Source: Spirochaetaceae bacterium (lineage in GTDB: Bacteria > Spirochaetota > Spirochaetia > Treponematales > Breznakiellaceae). From it: a stretch of 7,717 bases of DNA. Position 1 is the first letter of the stretch. Each line of letters begins with the position of its first letter. Position numbers and translations under genes: made by a program. The stretch lies in assembly GCA_031284295.1 (NCBI GenBank), contig JAITAE010000107.1, positions 1-7,717 of the forward strand, read 5' to 3'. The notes under the pieces were generated by a model. It made no database searches. It was not told where the DNA came from and was given only the letters and a program-made list of their open reading frames with translations. Shown one piece after another: positions 1-6,694 of the stretch.

Positions 1-24
1 GGGCGGCGGATTGGGGGGTAGCGG

Positions 25-48
25 AATAACCGCTTGCGCGGTTATTTT
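25..48 (+). terminator. Hairpin followed by T-run, terminator-like
   Basis: AATAACCGC (25-33) pairs perfectly with GCGGTTATT (38-46) around a TTGC loop, and T45-T48 run out of the 3' side. It could end transcription arriving on the + strand from outside the window. It also fits as a repeat module, because a similar hairpin lies at 7333-7356 and the left repeat copy has it inserted between its two conserved blocks. Which role applies cannot be decided from sequence. Confidence 0.35.
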
Positions 49-49
49 C

Positions 50-74
50 GGAGTTTGCGTTTAGCGCAAACTCC
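50..74. repeat. Short palindromic repeat, copy A
   Basis: GGAGTTTGCG (50-59) and CGCAAACTCC (65-74) form a perfect 10-bp stem with a 5-nt loop. A second copy at 7220-7244 matches at 23 of 25 positions. In both places it directly follows another long hairpin, two to three bases away, so the pair looks like a recurring two-hairpin unit. Confidence 0.75.
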
Positions 75-102
75 ACACGACAGATAAGCGGTTATGGAGC
101 GA

Positions 103-160
103 GGGGGGCGCGACAGGAAAGTCCCTATATGCCGCGAGCGGCATGGAAACAGCGCCCCCC
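103..160 (+). repeat. 58-nt folded repeat element, copy A
   Basis: The ends are a perfect 9-bp inverted repeat, GGGGGGCGC (103-111) and GCGCCCCCC (152-160). Inside are a weak hairpin (ACAGG with CCTAT, one mismatch) and a strong hairpin, ATGCCG (129-134) with CGGCAT (139-144) closed by CGAG, followed by GGAAACA. The element could therefore fold as a small three-way junction. The inverted copy at 7033-7090 has the same length, with 53 of 58 bases identical. No coding role is apparent. Confidence 0.75.
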
Positions 161-221
161 TTCATATAAGAATCATTGAAGACCTAGCAAATTACAGGGA
201 CAACAACTGACGTACCTGTGT

Positions 222-282
222 ACTTTAAACCCACTGGTGGGCGGTACGCTACCGCGTAGCGGACTTTAAAGCCGCTGGCGGC
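222..282 (+). repeat. Tandem hairpin repeats with compensatory changes
   Basis: Two 20-nt units start 41 nt apart, at 222-241 and 263-282. Each is ACTTTAAA followed by a 12-nt palindrome with a TG loop, CCCACTGGTGGG in the first and GCCGCTGGCGGC in the second. The four differing bases are two paired changes: the outer C-G becomes G-C, and an internal A-T becomes G-C. Both stems therefore stay perfect. Between the units lie GCGGTA/TACCGC (241-246 with 250-255) and CGCTAC/GTAGCG (247-252 with 256-261), which cannot both form at once. Confidence 0.65.
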
Positions 283-330
283 CTTGAAACGGGAGTGGGC
301 TTTTTATAGAATTGTAAGCAGACGATTTGA

Positions 331-356
331 GCTTTCAAAATTACAATTTTGAAAGC
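331..356 (+). promoter_or_regulatory. 26-bp palindrome upstream of ABC operon
   Basis: GCTTTCAAAATT (331-342) and AATTTTGAAAGC (345-356) are exact inverted repeats separated by AC, 24 bp before the GTG start. Two other pairings compete with it: AATTGTAA (310-317) with TTACAATT (341-348), and AAAGC (352-356) with GCTTT (363-367), the latter followed by more T. The palindrome could be an operator for a dimeric repressor or part of an attenuator-like leader. No regulator gene is in the window. Confidence 0.4.
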
Positions 357-369
357 GGCCCGGCTTTTT

Positions 370-374
370 AGGAG
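370..374 (+). promoter_or_regulatory. Ribosome binding site of the ABC ATPase gene
   Basis: AGGAG lies six bases before the GTG at 381. It supports that GTG as the true start, and the protein then begins MIEVHNLVKKYG, as expected for an ABC ATPase. Confidence 0.75.
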
Positions 375-380
375 TGGTAC

Positions 381-1376
381 GTGATCGAAGTGCATAACTT
401 GGTTAAAAAATACGGCGCGCTGGAGGCCGTCAGCGACGTGTCGTTTACGCTGCCGGACGGACAGGTTTTGGGGTTTCTGGGACCCAACGGCGCCGGCAAG
501 ACAACGGTGATGAAGATATTGACCGGCTATCATTTCCCAAGCGGCGGGGACGCGCTGATAGACGGCGTTTCCGTGCAGGATGATCCCGTAGCGGTAAAGC
601 GGCTGATAGGCTACCTGCCGGAAGGCGTTCCGCTGTACGGCGACCTTACCGTAACGGAGTACCTCGATTTTATAGCCGCCGCCCGCCTGATGCCGGTGGA
701 AAAACGTAAGCCCGCGATAAACGCGGCTATCGAACAGTGCGGCCTCGCCAGGGTGTCGGGCCGCCGCATAGAAACCCTGTCCAAAGGTTACAAACAACGT
801 ACCGGGCTGGCCCAGGCCATCATACACGACCCGCCCATCCTTATACTTGACGAGCCTACCACAGGCTTGGACCCAAACCAGATTATAGAGATACGCGGGC
901 TGATCAAGGAACTGGGCAAACGTAAAACGGTCATCCTGTCCACGCACATCTTGCAGGAAGTCGAGGCGGTCTGTACGGAGGTGTTGATACTGAACGCCGG
1001 GCGTATCGCGGCGCAGGGCAGCCCGTCCCGGATAGCAGCCGGTTTGCGGGGCGGAGAAATCTGGACACTAGTGCTGAAGGGAGGCGGCGGGGACACGGTA
1101 AAACAGGACCTGGAAACGCTTACGGCCAGCTTTGAAGGCGGCGTGGAAGTTTCCGGCATCCGTGCCGGCGATGACGGCACGGTGAGCGTGGCTTTTGTCG
1201 TCTCAGGCGGAGGCGGCGAGCCGGCTTCCAACGCCAACGCGGAACGGATATTTGACTGGGCCGTTTCGTTCAACCTGAAAATCTTGGAGATGAGCCGGAA
1301 AAAAACATCACTTGAAGATATTTTTGTAAAACTTACCGGTTCATCGTCCGGCAGCGAGGTATCAAATGAAAGCTAA
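381..1376 (+). CDS. ABC transporter ATP-binding protein, GldA-like
   Basis: This is the cytoplasmic ATPase (331 aa) that should power the permease encoded next. The nucleotide-binding domain fills about residues 1-220. It shows Walker A GPNGAGKT (34-41), signature LSKGYKQR (133-140), Walker B ILILDEP (153-159), D-loop GLDP (162-165) and the H-loop histidine in STH (189). The usual Q-loop glutamine is replaced in IGYLPE (76-81), as is common in ABC-2/GldA-type ATPases. All catalytic elements look intact. The region after about residue 225 is a family-typical C-terminal extension, rich in glycine, ending in a KKTSLEDIFVKLTG segment. It starts with GTG behind AGGAG. Its last 11 bases overlap the next gene, so it is translationally coupled to the permease. 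The substrate is unknown. The resemblance to GldA is at subfamily level and does not imply gliding. Confidence 0.93.
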   Translation: MIEVHNLVKKYGALEAVSDVSFTLPDGQVLGFLGPNGAGKTTVMKILTGYHFPSGGDALIDGVSVQDDPVAVKRLIGYLPEGVPLYGDLTVTEYLDFIAAARLMPVEKRKPAINAAIEQCGLARVSGRRIETLSKGYKQRTGLAQAIIHDPPILILDEPTTGLDPNQIIEIRGLIKELGKRKTVILSTHILQEVEAVCTEVLILNAGRIAAQGSPSRIAAGLRGGEIWTLVLKGGGGDTVKQDLETLTASFEGGVEVSGIRAGDDGTVSVAFVVSGGGGEPASNANAERIFDWAVSFNLKILEMSRKKTSLEDIFVKLTGSSSGSEVSNES

Positions 1377-2112
1377 CACCGTTCTGTCCCGCTCGCCGGC
1401 CCTCGCGCTGGCAAAAAAAGAGTTGTATTCGTTAAGCATATCGCCCGCCTTCTATGGAATAGTGATTTTTTTTCTTGTTTTTACATCCGTATGGCTGTTT
1501 AACTTTCAAAACTTTTTTCTGCGTGATATGGCAACGCTCAGGCCCTACTTTGCGGGTTTTCCGCTCGCTTTCGTGCTTGTGATTCCCGGCATAACGATGA
1601 AAAGCTGGGCCGAAGAGCGGAAACTCGGCAGCATAGAGTTGCTGCTGACTATGCCGTTCTCGGAATGGGACCTGGTTTTGGGAAAATTCCTGAGCTGCCT
1701 GGGCGTACTCTGCTGTATGCTAGTCCTTACCGTGCCGCTCCCGCTCAGCGTCCTGCCGCTCGGCGTATTCGACGGCGGGGTGATAGTCTGCGAATATGTG
1801 GGCGCGTTACTGTTGGGCGCAGCCGCCTCGGCAATAGGGCTATTCCTGTCCGCCCTGTCCAAGAATCAGGCCGCCGCTTTTTTGGGAAGCGCCGCCGTAC
1901 TGATCGTTATAATGCTTGTCAATCAAATACCGTTTTCGCAGAGCGTGCCTGAACCGTTGATCGCTGTTATCAACTTTATATCCCTGACCTTTCATTTTGA
2001 AAGTTTTTCACGGGGAATGTTGGACAGCCGCGACCTGCTATTCTTTATATTTACGGCGGCGCTGTTCCTGTTTTTGAACACCCGCGTCCTGTTGTTCAGG
2101 AAATGGAGCTGA
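1366..2112 (+). CDS. ABC-2 type permease, GldF-like
   Basis: This is an integral membrane subunit (248 aa) expected to dimerise or pair within the complex and bind the preceding ATPase. Six hydrophobic segments are visible, near residues 28-48, 62-78, 105-130, 140-164, 168-188 and 222-242. Between the second and third lies MKSWAEERKLGSIELLLTMP (78-97), the hallmark of the ABC-2/GldF family, where the AEE and ELLLT portions are conserved and probably contact the ATPase. The length is normal for GldF. The start ATG at 1366 lies inside the end of the ATPase gene and is preceded by GAGGT (1356-1360). The gene ends three bases before the next ATG. It is the second of three genes in one operon. The transported molecule cannot be read from the sequence. 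Confidence 0.9.
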   Translation: MKANTVLSRSPALALAKKELYSLSISPAFYGIVIFFLVFTSVWLFNFQNFFLRDMATLRPYFAGFPLAFVLVIPGITMKSWAEERKLGSIELLLTMPFSEWDLVLGKFLSCLGVLCCMLVLTVPLPLSVLPLGVFDGGVIVCEYVGALLLGAAASAIGLFLSALSKNQAAAFLGSAAVLIVIMLVNQIPFSQSVPEPLIAVINFISLTFHFESFSRGMLDSRDLLFFIFTAALFLFLNTRVLLFRKWS

Positions 2113-2115
2113 AGC

Positions 2116-3660
2116 ATGACGAAAAAAAATGAAACCGTCATTGTTACCGCGCTTTCAACGGCGGCCATCGTGCTGGCCCTGCTGCTTGGCAGCCGTCTCT
2201 GGTTCAGGCTCGATCTGACGGCGGCCAAACTGTACACAATATCTCCGGCTTCGCGCCACCTTGCCGATTCATTACAGAGTCAAATCAAGATAAGCTATTT
2301 CCTGTCCGGCAAACTCAGGCAGCTTTACCCGCAGCCGGGAGAGATTATAGATCTTGTGCGTGAGTACGTTACCTATTCTAACGGTAAAATTCGCTTTACC
2401 GTGCGTGACCCCGCCAAAGACGGGCTTGAGGAAGATTTGCAGCGCCTAGGCATCTATCCACGGCAAATGCAGTCCGTAGAACGTAATGAGGCGACAGTTT
2501 CAAACGTTTTTTCCGGAATTCTGATAGAATACATGGAAAAAACAGATATAATCCCGTTCGTTTTCTCGCTTGAAACGCTTGAATACGATCTTACAAGCCG
2601 GATACGCGCCCTTGTAAGCGGTAAAGTACGCGAGGCCGGTATAATTTTGGCGGATTCTGCCAAGACTTTCGATAAGAATTACCGCAATCTGACAGGAATG
2701 TTGCAAATGTCAGGCTACAAGATACGAGAGATCACTGCGGGAGATGAAATTCCAGAGGGCTTAAGCGAGGTAATACTGATAGGCGGCGTTGATACGCTGG
2801 ACGAAACGGCGCTTTCCAAAATTGACGGCTACATTCAGGGCGGCGGTAAAGTCTTTTTCATTATCGAAAATTTTATGTTTTCCACCGCTACAGGCAGCAT
2901 GGATGTAATCCCGCTCAGCGACAGGGGGCTCCTCGCGATGCTGCGGTCCTATGGCGTCGATGTGCAAACCGCGCTGGTCCTCGACAAATCCTGCCTAACG
3001 ATAACGTATCAAAGCGCGGGTCAGGGCGGTATGCCGGCGATCAGGCTAATCCGCTACCCATTTTGGATCAGCGTAACACGAGAAGGCGGCAATCCTGACC
3101 ATCCTGTAACATCGTCATTCGCCGGCCTGGATCTGTTCTGGGCAAACCCGCTCACGCTTAGCACGGTAGATGGCCTCGAAGCGGCGCCGCTGCTGTCCAG
3201 TACACCCGATGCTTGGCTTATGACACGTAACTTTGCGGTGGAGCCCGGTCAGGCATTTCTATTCACGCAGGAAGAAACCGAAACCTCCGGTAAAAAAGTT
3301 CTTGCCGCGGCGTTGTCCGGTCGTTTTCCGCCGTACTTCGGGTATGGCGATTCTTATGACGGCGCGGAAAGTCGAATCGTAGTGATCGGCAACAGCGAGT
3401 TTTTAAACGATGAATACCTGAACTCGGATCGCAACCTTACATTCTTCCTGCTTGCCGCGGACTGGCTTGCCAACGATGACGACATAATCAGCATACGGAG
3501 CCGCGCAACGGGTACAAACCGCCTTGACAGAATCCTGGAACCGGAGAAAAAGTCCGCAGCGATGGCATTTGCCCGCAGCCTTAACATCGTAATAATCCCC
3601 GTCATCGTGCTCGCCTTTGCCATTGTCTCCGGCTTGAAGCGCCGTAAAAAAACCGCGTAA
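2116..3660 (+). CDS. GldG-like ABC auxiliary membrane protein
   Basis: This 514-aa protein of the GldG / ABC_transp_aux type is anchored at both ends. A transmembrane segment spans about residues 8-27, a large extracytoplasmic region follows, and a second helix lies near 489-507 before a basic KRRKK tail. Family marks are RLDLTAAKLYTIS just after the first helix and, near the C-terminus, IVVIGNSEFLNDEYL...NLTFFLLAADWLANDDDIISIR. The start is supported by GGAG (2105-2108) seven bases before ATG 2116, three bases after the permease stop. The biochemical role of this family is not established; it occurs with GldA/GldF-type ATPase and permease pairs. Such loci often continue with a DUF4340 gene, but here the operon ends at this stop codon. 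The product assignment is firm at family level only. Confidence 0.85.
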   Translation: MTKKNETVIVTALSTAAIVLALLLGSRLWFRLDLTAAKLYTISPASRHLADSLQSQIKISYFLSGKLRQLYPQPGEIIDLVREYVTYSNGKIRFTVRDPAKDGLEEDLQRLGIYPRQMQSVERNEATVSNVFSGILIEYMEKTDIIPFVFSLETLEYDLTSRIRALVSGKVREAGIILADSAKTFDKNYRNLTGMLQMSGYKIREITAGDEIPEGLSEVILIGGVDTLDETALSKIDGYIQGGGKVFFIIENFMFSTATGSMDVIPLSDRGLLAMLRSYGVDVQTALVLDKSCLTITYQSAGQGGMPAIRLIRYPFWISVTREGGNPDHPVTSSFAGLDLFWANPLTLSTVDGLEAAPLLSSTPDAWLMTRNFAVEPGQAFLFTQEETETSGKKVLAAALSGRFPPYFGYGDSYDGAESRIVVIGNSEFLNDEYLNSDRNLTFFLLAADWLANDDDIISIRSRATGTNRLDRILEPEKKSAAMAFARSLNIVIIPVIVLAFAIVSGLKRRKKTA

Positions 3661-3667
3661 CCGGGCA

Positions 3668-3681
3668 GGGGGGGGGGGGGG
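3668..3681. repeat. Homopolymeric tract of 14 G
   Basis: This uninterrupted run of 14 G begins seven bases after the stop codon of the GldG-like gene, between two convergent operons. It lies outside both genes, so length change would not shift either reading frame. Long G tracts are prone to slippage, and are also sites of sequencing or assembly error. A structural effect on transcripts reading through from the left is possible. Confidence 0.9.
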
Positions 3682-3729
3682 CAGCAGCTTTCCACACCGG
3701 TAAAAAGCCTCGAAGGATGGAGCGGCGGG

Positions 3730-3754
3730 GGCGGCGCGCTGCCCACGCGCCGCC
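3730..3754. terminator. GC-rich hairpin between convergent operons
   Basis: GGCGGCGCG (3730-3738) pairs perfectly with CGCGCCGCC (3746-3754) around a 7-nt loop. It sits 11 nt beyond the dctM stop on the minus strand and 70 nt beyond the + strand operon. No T-run follows directly on either strand; the nearest for dctM is five T at 3706-3702. It is therefore not a canonical intrinsic terminator, but its place suggests a role in separating the two convergent transcripts. Confidence 0.4.
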
Positions 3755-3764
3755 AAATGCCAGC

Positions 3765-5051
3765 CTACGCCTTGCCGAAAATCAGGTTTGGAATAAACAG
3801 AACCGCGTCTTTGCAGAAAATGCAGAATGCCACCACGATAAGGACCGCGATTATGAACGGAATCGTCTCGAGCGCCGTTTCTTCGGGCTTGCACCCCATT
3901 ATAGTTGAGGTTGTGTACAACGCTATACCTACCGGCGGCGTCATTATACCCATTGTAACGACCGTCATCATGATAAGGCCGAACTGTACCGGATCTATGC
4001 CTACGTTTTTTACGACAGGCAGCAGAATCGGCGTCAAAAGAAGCGCGATAACCGTTGTTTCAATAAACATTCCACAGATCACCAGCAGCAGGATGATGAT
4101 AAAAAGCATGATGTAGGGATTCGCCGTGAGCGTTATCAGGAAGTTTGCCATCGCTTGCGGAACGCGATCATATACGATGCCGTAGCCGAATATGCCGGAA
4201 AGTGAGACAAGTATCATTATGATGCCGATGTCGCGGGCAGTATCGCGCAGTGTTTGAATGAACACCGGCCAGGTAAGCTCGCGGTATATTACGCCGCCCA
4301 CAAACACCGCGTACATACAGGCAAACGCACCCGATTCGGAAGGTGTAAACACGCCGAAACGTATACCTACAATCAGTATAACCGGGAACAAAAGCGCCCA
4401 AACACCGTCGATTGCCGACCGGCCTATCTCTTTCAGCGAGGCCGGCCTGGTCCGTTCAGGCAAAAGCCCGCGTTTCTTTGCGGTAATACGGATGGTAATC
4501 ATCAACGCTATCATCATCAGAATACCGGGCAAAAAACCGGCGGCAAACAGGCGTCCTATCGAAACCTCGCCTACAGAGCCGTAGATGATAAGTCCCATAC
4601 TGGGCGGAATCGTGGCGGTTATCAGCGAGGTGATGCCGTTGACGGCGGCGGAGTAACTCTTTGAATAGCCGCGTTTTACCATGTCCGGCCCCAAAACACG
4701 GCATTCCATCGCCGCGTCCGCGTTGGCGGAACCTGAAACGCCGCCCATCAGCGTGGAAAGTACGCAGCTTACCTGCCCAAGGTTGCCGTACATGTGTCCG
4801 GTTAATACATTGGAAAGTTTAACGAGCCTTTTTGTAATGCCGGTATTGTTCATCAAATTACCGGCAAAAACAAACAACGGTATCGCAAGCAGCGTAAAAC
4901 TTTGCGTGGAACTTACCACTTTTTGCACGATGATGGAAAACGGAATCGACGGCGTAACAAAGAAAAATACCATGCCGGCAAAGCCTATCGCAAACGCTAC
5001 CGGCATTCCAAATAAAAGCAACAGCAAAAATACTATAACCACTATACCCAT
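3765..5051 (-). CDS. dctM: TRAP transporter large permease, DctM
   Basis: This is the large membrane subunit (428 aa) that forms the transport path of a tripartite ATP-independent periplasmic (TRAP) importer, moving solute with an ion gradient. It is hydrophobic throughout, with family motifs in order: AIPLFVFAGNLM (56-67), the SGSANADAAM segment (106-115), ATIPPSMGLIIYG (146-158), GVFTPSESGAFACMYA (233-248), ETTVIALLLTPILLP (331-345) and GIMTPPVGIALY (368-379). These correspond to the re-entrant and ion-binding regions of the DctM family. The length is normal and no break is seen. The start is ATG at 5051, preceded by a strong AAGGAGG (5065-5059) with seven bases of spacing. The ATG overlaps the dctQ stop as TGATG, which implies coupled translation. 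It is the last gene of the operon. Confidence 0.95.
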   Translation of the reverse strand: MGIVVIVFLLLLLFGMPVAFAIGFAGMVFFFVTPSIPFSIIVQKVVSSTQSFTLLAIPLFVFAGNLMNNTGITKRLVKLSNVLTGHMYGNLGQVSCVLSTLMGGVSGSANADAAMECRVLGPDMVKRGYSKSYSAAVNGITSLITATIPPSMGLIIYGSVGEVSIGRLFAAGFLPGILMMIALMITIRITAKKRGLLPERTRPASLKEIGRSAIDGVWALLFPVILIVGIRFGVFTPSESGAFACMYAVFVGGVIYRELTWPVFIQTLRDTARDIGIIMILVSLSGIFGYGIVYDRVPQAMANFLITLTANPYIMLFIIILLLVICGMFIETTVIALLLTPILLPVVKNVGIDPVQFGLIMMTVVTMGIMTPPVGIALYTTSTIMGCKPEETALETIPFIIAVLIVVAFCIFCKDAVLFIPNLIFGKA

Positions 5052-5551
5052 CAGATTGCCTCCTTGCTTTCCACTACGATTTTTTTATCTTTCCAGTGTG
5101 AAATTAATTTTAGAATTATTGTTATTATCATTAGAATTGAGCCGACCGGCGCGCTTATCGTCGCCCATGAATAACTGATGCCGAGTGTTTGAAACAGGCG
5201 TTTTGAATTCTCAATCGAAAGCGGAATCCCAAAACGTATCAGAACGCATAAAAACCCAATCGACAAAACATACATGAAGTAGTACAGGAATTTTTGCAGC
5301 TTTTCCGGAAACCGAATTACCAGCATATCTACCCGCACAAAGTCCGCTTTCCGCAGAGCTGTGTCCGCCCCCAGAAAAACCAGCCATGCAAACAGTAGCA
5401 GCGATATGTCGGTCGCCCAGTTAAGCGGATGGTTTAAACCGCGCGCAAGCGCCGAAATAAACACCAAAAAAGTAATTACCGCTATGAACAAAGAAACTAA
5501 AAATTCTTCAAGTTTACAAAAATAACCATACAGCATCTTTACAGTATTCAT
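5051..5551 (-). CDS. dctQ: TRAP transporter small permease, DctQ
   Basis: This is the small membrane subunit (166 aa) that pairs with DctM to dock the substrate-loaded binding protein. Four hydrophobic segments are visible at about residues 16-37, 46-65, 89-112 and 128-149. The family signature is recognisable in the middle: WATDISLLLFAWLVFLGAD (45-63), then a basic stretch and FVRVDMLVIRFP (70-81), where many homologues have HV.VD. The length is typical. The chosen ATG at 5551 has AAGGGG (5563-5558) six bases upstream. A terminator-like hairpin lies between it and dctP, so it is probably made in smaller amounts than the binding protein. It overlaps dctM by one base. Confidence 0.92.
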   Translation of the reverse strand: MNTVKMLYGYFCKLEEFLVSLFIAVITFLVFISALARGLNHPLNWATDISLLLFAWLVFLGADTALRKADFVRVDMLVIRFPEKLQKFLYYFMYVLSIGFLCVLIRFGIPLSIENSKRLFQTLGISYSWATISAPVGSILMIITIILKLISHWKDKKIVVESKEAI

Positions 5552-5567
5552 AAATTACCCCTTCCGA

Positions 5568-5579
5568 TAAATTGTGATA
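5568..5579 (-). repeat. Box TATCACAATTTA, copy near dctQ
   Basis: This 12-nt sequence is identical to 6724-6735 upstream of dctP. With one base skipped the similarity extends to about 16 nt. Here it lies between the attenuating terminator and the dctQ ribosome binding site, so it falls in the mRNA leader of dctQ. It could be a protein or small-RNA target shared by the two leaders. Confidence 0.4.
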
Positions 5580-5584
5580 GATAG

Positions 5585-5619
5585 AAAAACACCGGCCCGC
5601 GCTGCCGCGTGGACCGGCG
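5585..5619 (-). terminator. Attenuating terminator between dctP and dctQ
   Basis: On the minus strand CGCCGGTCC (5619-5611) pairs with GGGCCGGTG (5598-5590), with two G-U pairs. After one A-C mismatch the stem continues as CGC/GCG around GGCA. Five T (5589-5585) follow at once. This is a classical intrinsic terminator shape. Since dctQ starts only about 35 nt further on with no obvious promoter of its own, partial termination is likely, giving more dctP than dctQM transcript. Confidence 0.75.
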
Positions 5620-5656
5620 TCAAACCGTTTTTTAATTAACGGAATAACGGAGAGTA

Positions 5657-6649
5657 TCAGCGCTTTCCGATTTCCCGCCAAATTTGATCGCGAAGCTGCT
5701 TGAAGTCGAGTTCAGTATAGGCGGCTTCCGCGGCGGTCTTAAACGCCTCCCTGTTGGAGCTTATCACGGTCATGCCTCTGGCGACCATGTCTTTTTCCAG
5801 TTCATCGGCGGTTTTTTCTATCTGCGCCGCGTTTTCGTATGCGGCGGCCTTGCACTCATCAGCAAGGATTTTTTGCAGGTTTTCGGGGAGCGTCTTAAAC
5901 CACTTTTCGCCTACAATAATGAAGTTCGCAAGCTGAAAGTGTCCGGTCTTGTCGAGATACTTTAGCAGTTCGTACAGGTGCAGCGCATAACTCGCGGTAT
6001 TCTGCGCTTCAACGCCGTCAATCGCCTTTGACTGGATAGCGTTGTACGAATCGTTCCAGCCCATAGCCACCGGAGTAGCGCCCATAGCCGCGACAGATCT
6101 GGCCCAGACAGGCGCTCCCGGAGTCCTGATTCGCTGGCCTTTCAGGTCGGCGGGCACATTAACCGGCACATTCGTCAGAAAGTGCCGCGGGCCATCGTAC
6201 CAGTTTGCCGACAGCATACGAATACTGTCCTGGGAAGCAAGCTGATTTACCCAACCTTCGAATATCGATGTTTCGGTGATTTTCCGCAGTTCGGCATAGT
6301 TGTCCGCTATGTAAGGCATTCCTATGATCCCTATGTCCTTTACATAGTTCGCCATGCGGCCTCCGTCCGTCAGCACCGCGACATTTGCGCCCTGAACGGC
6401 CTGCTCTATCACGTCTTCATCGCTGCCAAGCTGCGCCGACGGATACACCTCTATCGTCAAAACGCCATTTGTCTTTTCTTTTACCGTTTCGGCCCATTTA
6501 TTAAACCCCTGGACCATAATACTGTCCGGCGCAAGTTGCGTAGACATTTTTAGGATGTACTTTTCCTCTTTTTTCTTGCATCCGGCAACCAGAATCATGA
6601 CCGCTAACGCCGCCATAGCCGCAATCAGCAGAAATTTTGTCCTTTTCAT
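5657..6649 (-). CDS. dctP: TRAP solute-binding lipoprotein, DctP family
   Basis: This is the extracytoplasmic receptor (330 aa) that captures the solute and delivers it to DctQM. The N-terminus is a lipoprotein signal: basic MKRTK, a hydrophobic core, then LVAGC with the lipidated cysteine at residue 24. The mature protein is therefore membrane-tethered. The body is a full-length DctP domain. LKGQRIRTPGAPVW (169-182) carries the arginine (probably Arg175) that binds the substrate carboxylate in this family. DGVEAQNTASYALHLYE (211-227) and the following KTGH segment are also typical. The start ATG 6649 has GGAGG (6663-6659) nine bases upstream. It is first in the operon and followed by a terminator hairpin. 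A carboxylic acid ligand is likely from the family, but the exact substrate cannot be named. Confidence 0.95.
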   Translation of the reverse strand: MKRTKFLLIAAMAALAVMILVAGCKKKEEKYILKMSTQLAPDSIMVQGFNKWAETVKEKTNGVLTIEVYPSAQLGSDEDVIEQAVQGANVAVLTDGGRMANYVKDIGIIGMPYIADNYAELRKITETSIFEGWVNQLASQDSIRMLSANWYDGPRHFLTNVPVNVPADLKGQRIRTPGAPVWARSVAAMGATPVAMGWNDSYNAIQSKAIDGVEAQNTASYALHLYELLKYLDKTGHFQLANFIIVGEKWFKTLPENLQKILADECKAAAYENAAQIEKTADELEKDMVARGMTVISSNREAFKTAAEAAYTELDFKQLRDQIWREIGKR

Positions 6650-6694
6650 TACCTTTATCCTCCAAAAGTATTAGCTTTATGCTTGTTTTTATAT

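Larger units (their letters stand above)
1..160 (+). repeat. Left copy of a composite interspersed repeat
   Basis: Two blocks recur in inverted orientation at 7033-7141. Positions 1-24 match the reverse complement of 7118-7141 exactly (24/24). Positions 98-121 match the reverse complement of 7072-7095 exactly (24/24), inside a longer similarity covering 98-160. Between the blocks this copy carries about 73 nt of extra hairpins (25-97), where the right copy has only about 22 nt around a small CCCGC hairpin. The first block starts at the window edge, so the true left boundary is not visible. There is no coding capacity and no transposase. It is best described as a modular palindromic repeat, possibly a non-autonomous element; that interpretation is inference. 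Confidence 0.8.
161..380 (+). other. Leader of the ABC operon, no gene seen
   Basis: This is about 220 nt between the left repeat and the first ABC gene. It contains tandem hairpins at 222-282, alternative small hairpins around 241-261, a T-run at 301-305, a 26-bp palindrome at 331-356 and the ribosome binding site of the first gene. Candidate promoter boxes are weak: TATAAG (165-170), TTGAAG (176-181) and TACTTT (221-226) do not combine into a well-spaced pair, so no promoter is called. Several hairpins are mutually exclusive, which would suit a regulated leader but does not prove one. Confidence 0.5.

Noticed and set aside
249..947. Long minus-strand open frame of 232 codons
   Set aside because: It lies mainly antisense to the Walker-motif half of the ABC ATPase gene and shows no family motif or ribosome binding site; it is a shadow of that gene's composition.
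381..3660. Gliding motility machinery
   Set aside because: The trio resembles GldA/F/G, but such modules are widespread in bacteria that do not glide, and no other gliding genes are here.
3354..3894. Minus-strand open frames of 130 and 163 codons
   Set aside because: They run through the poly-G tract as proline/glycine runs and overlap real genes; no motif supports them.
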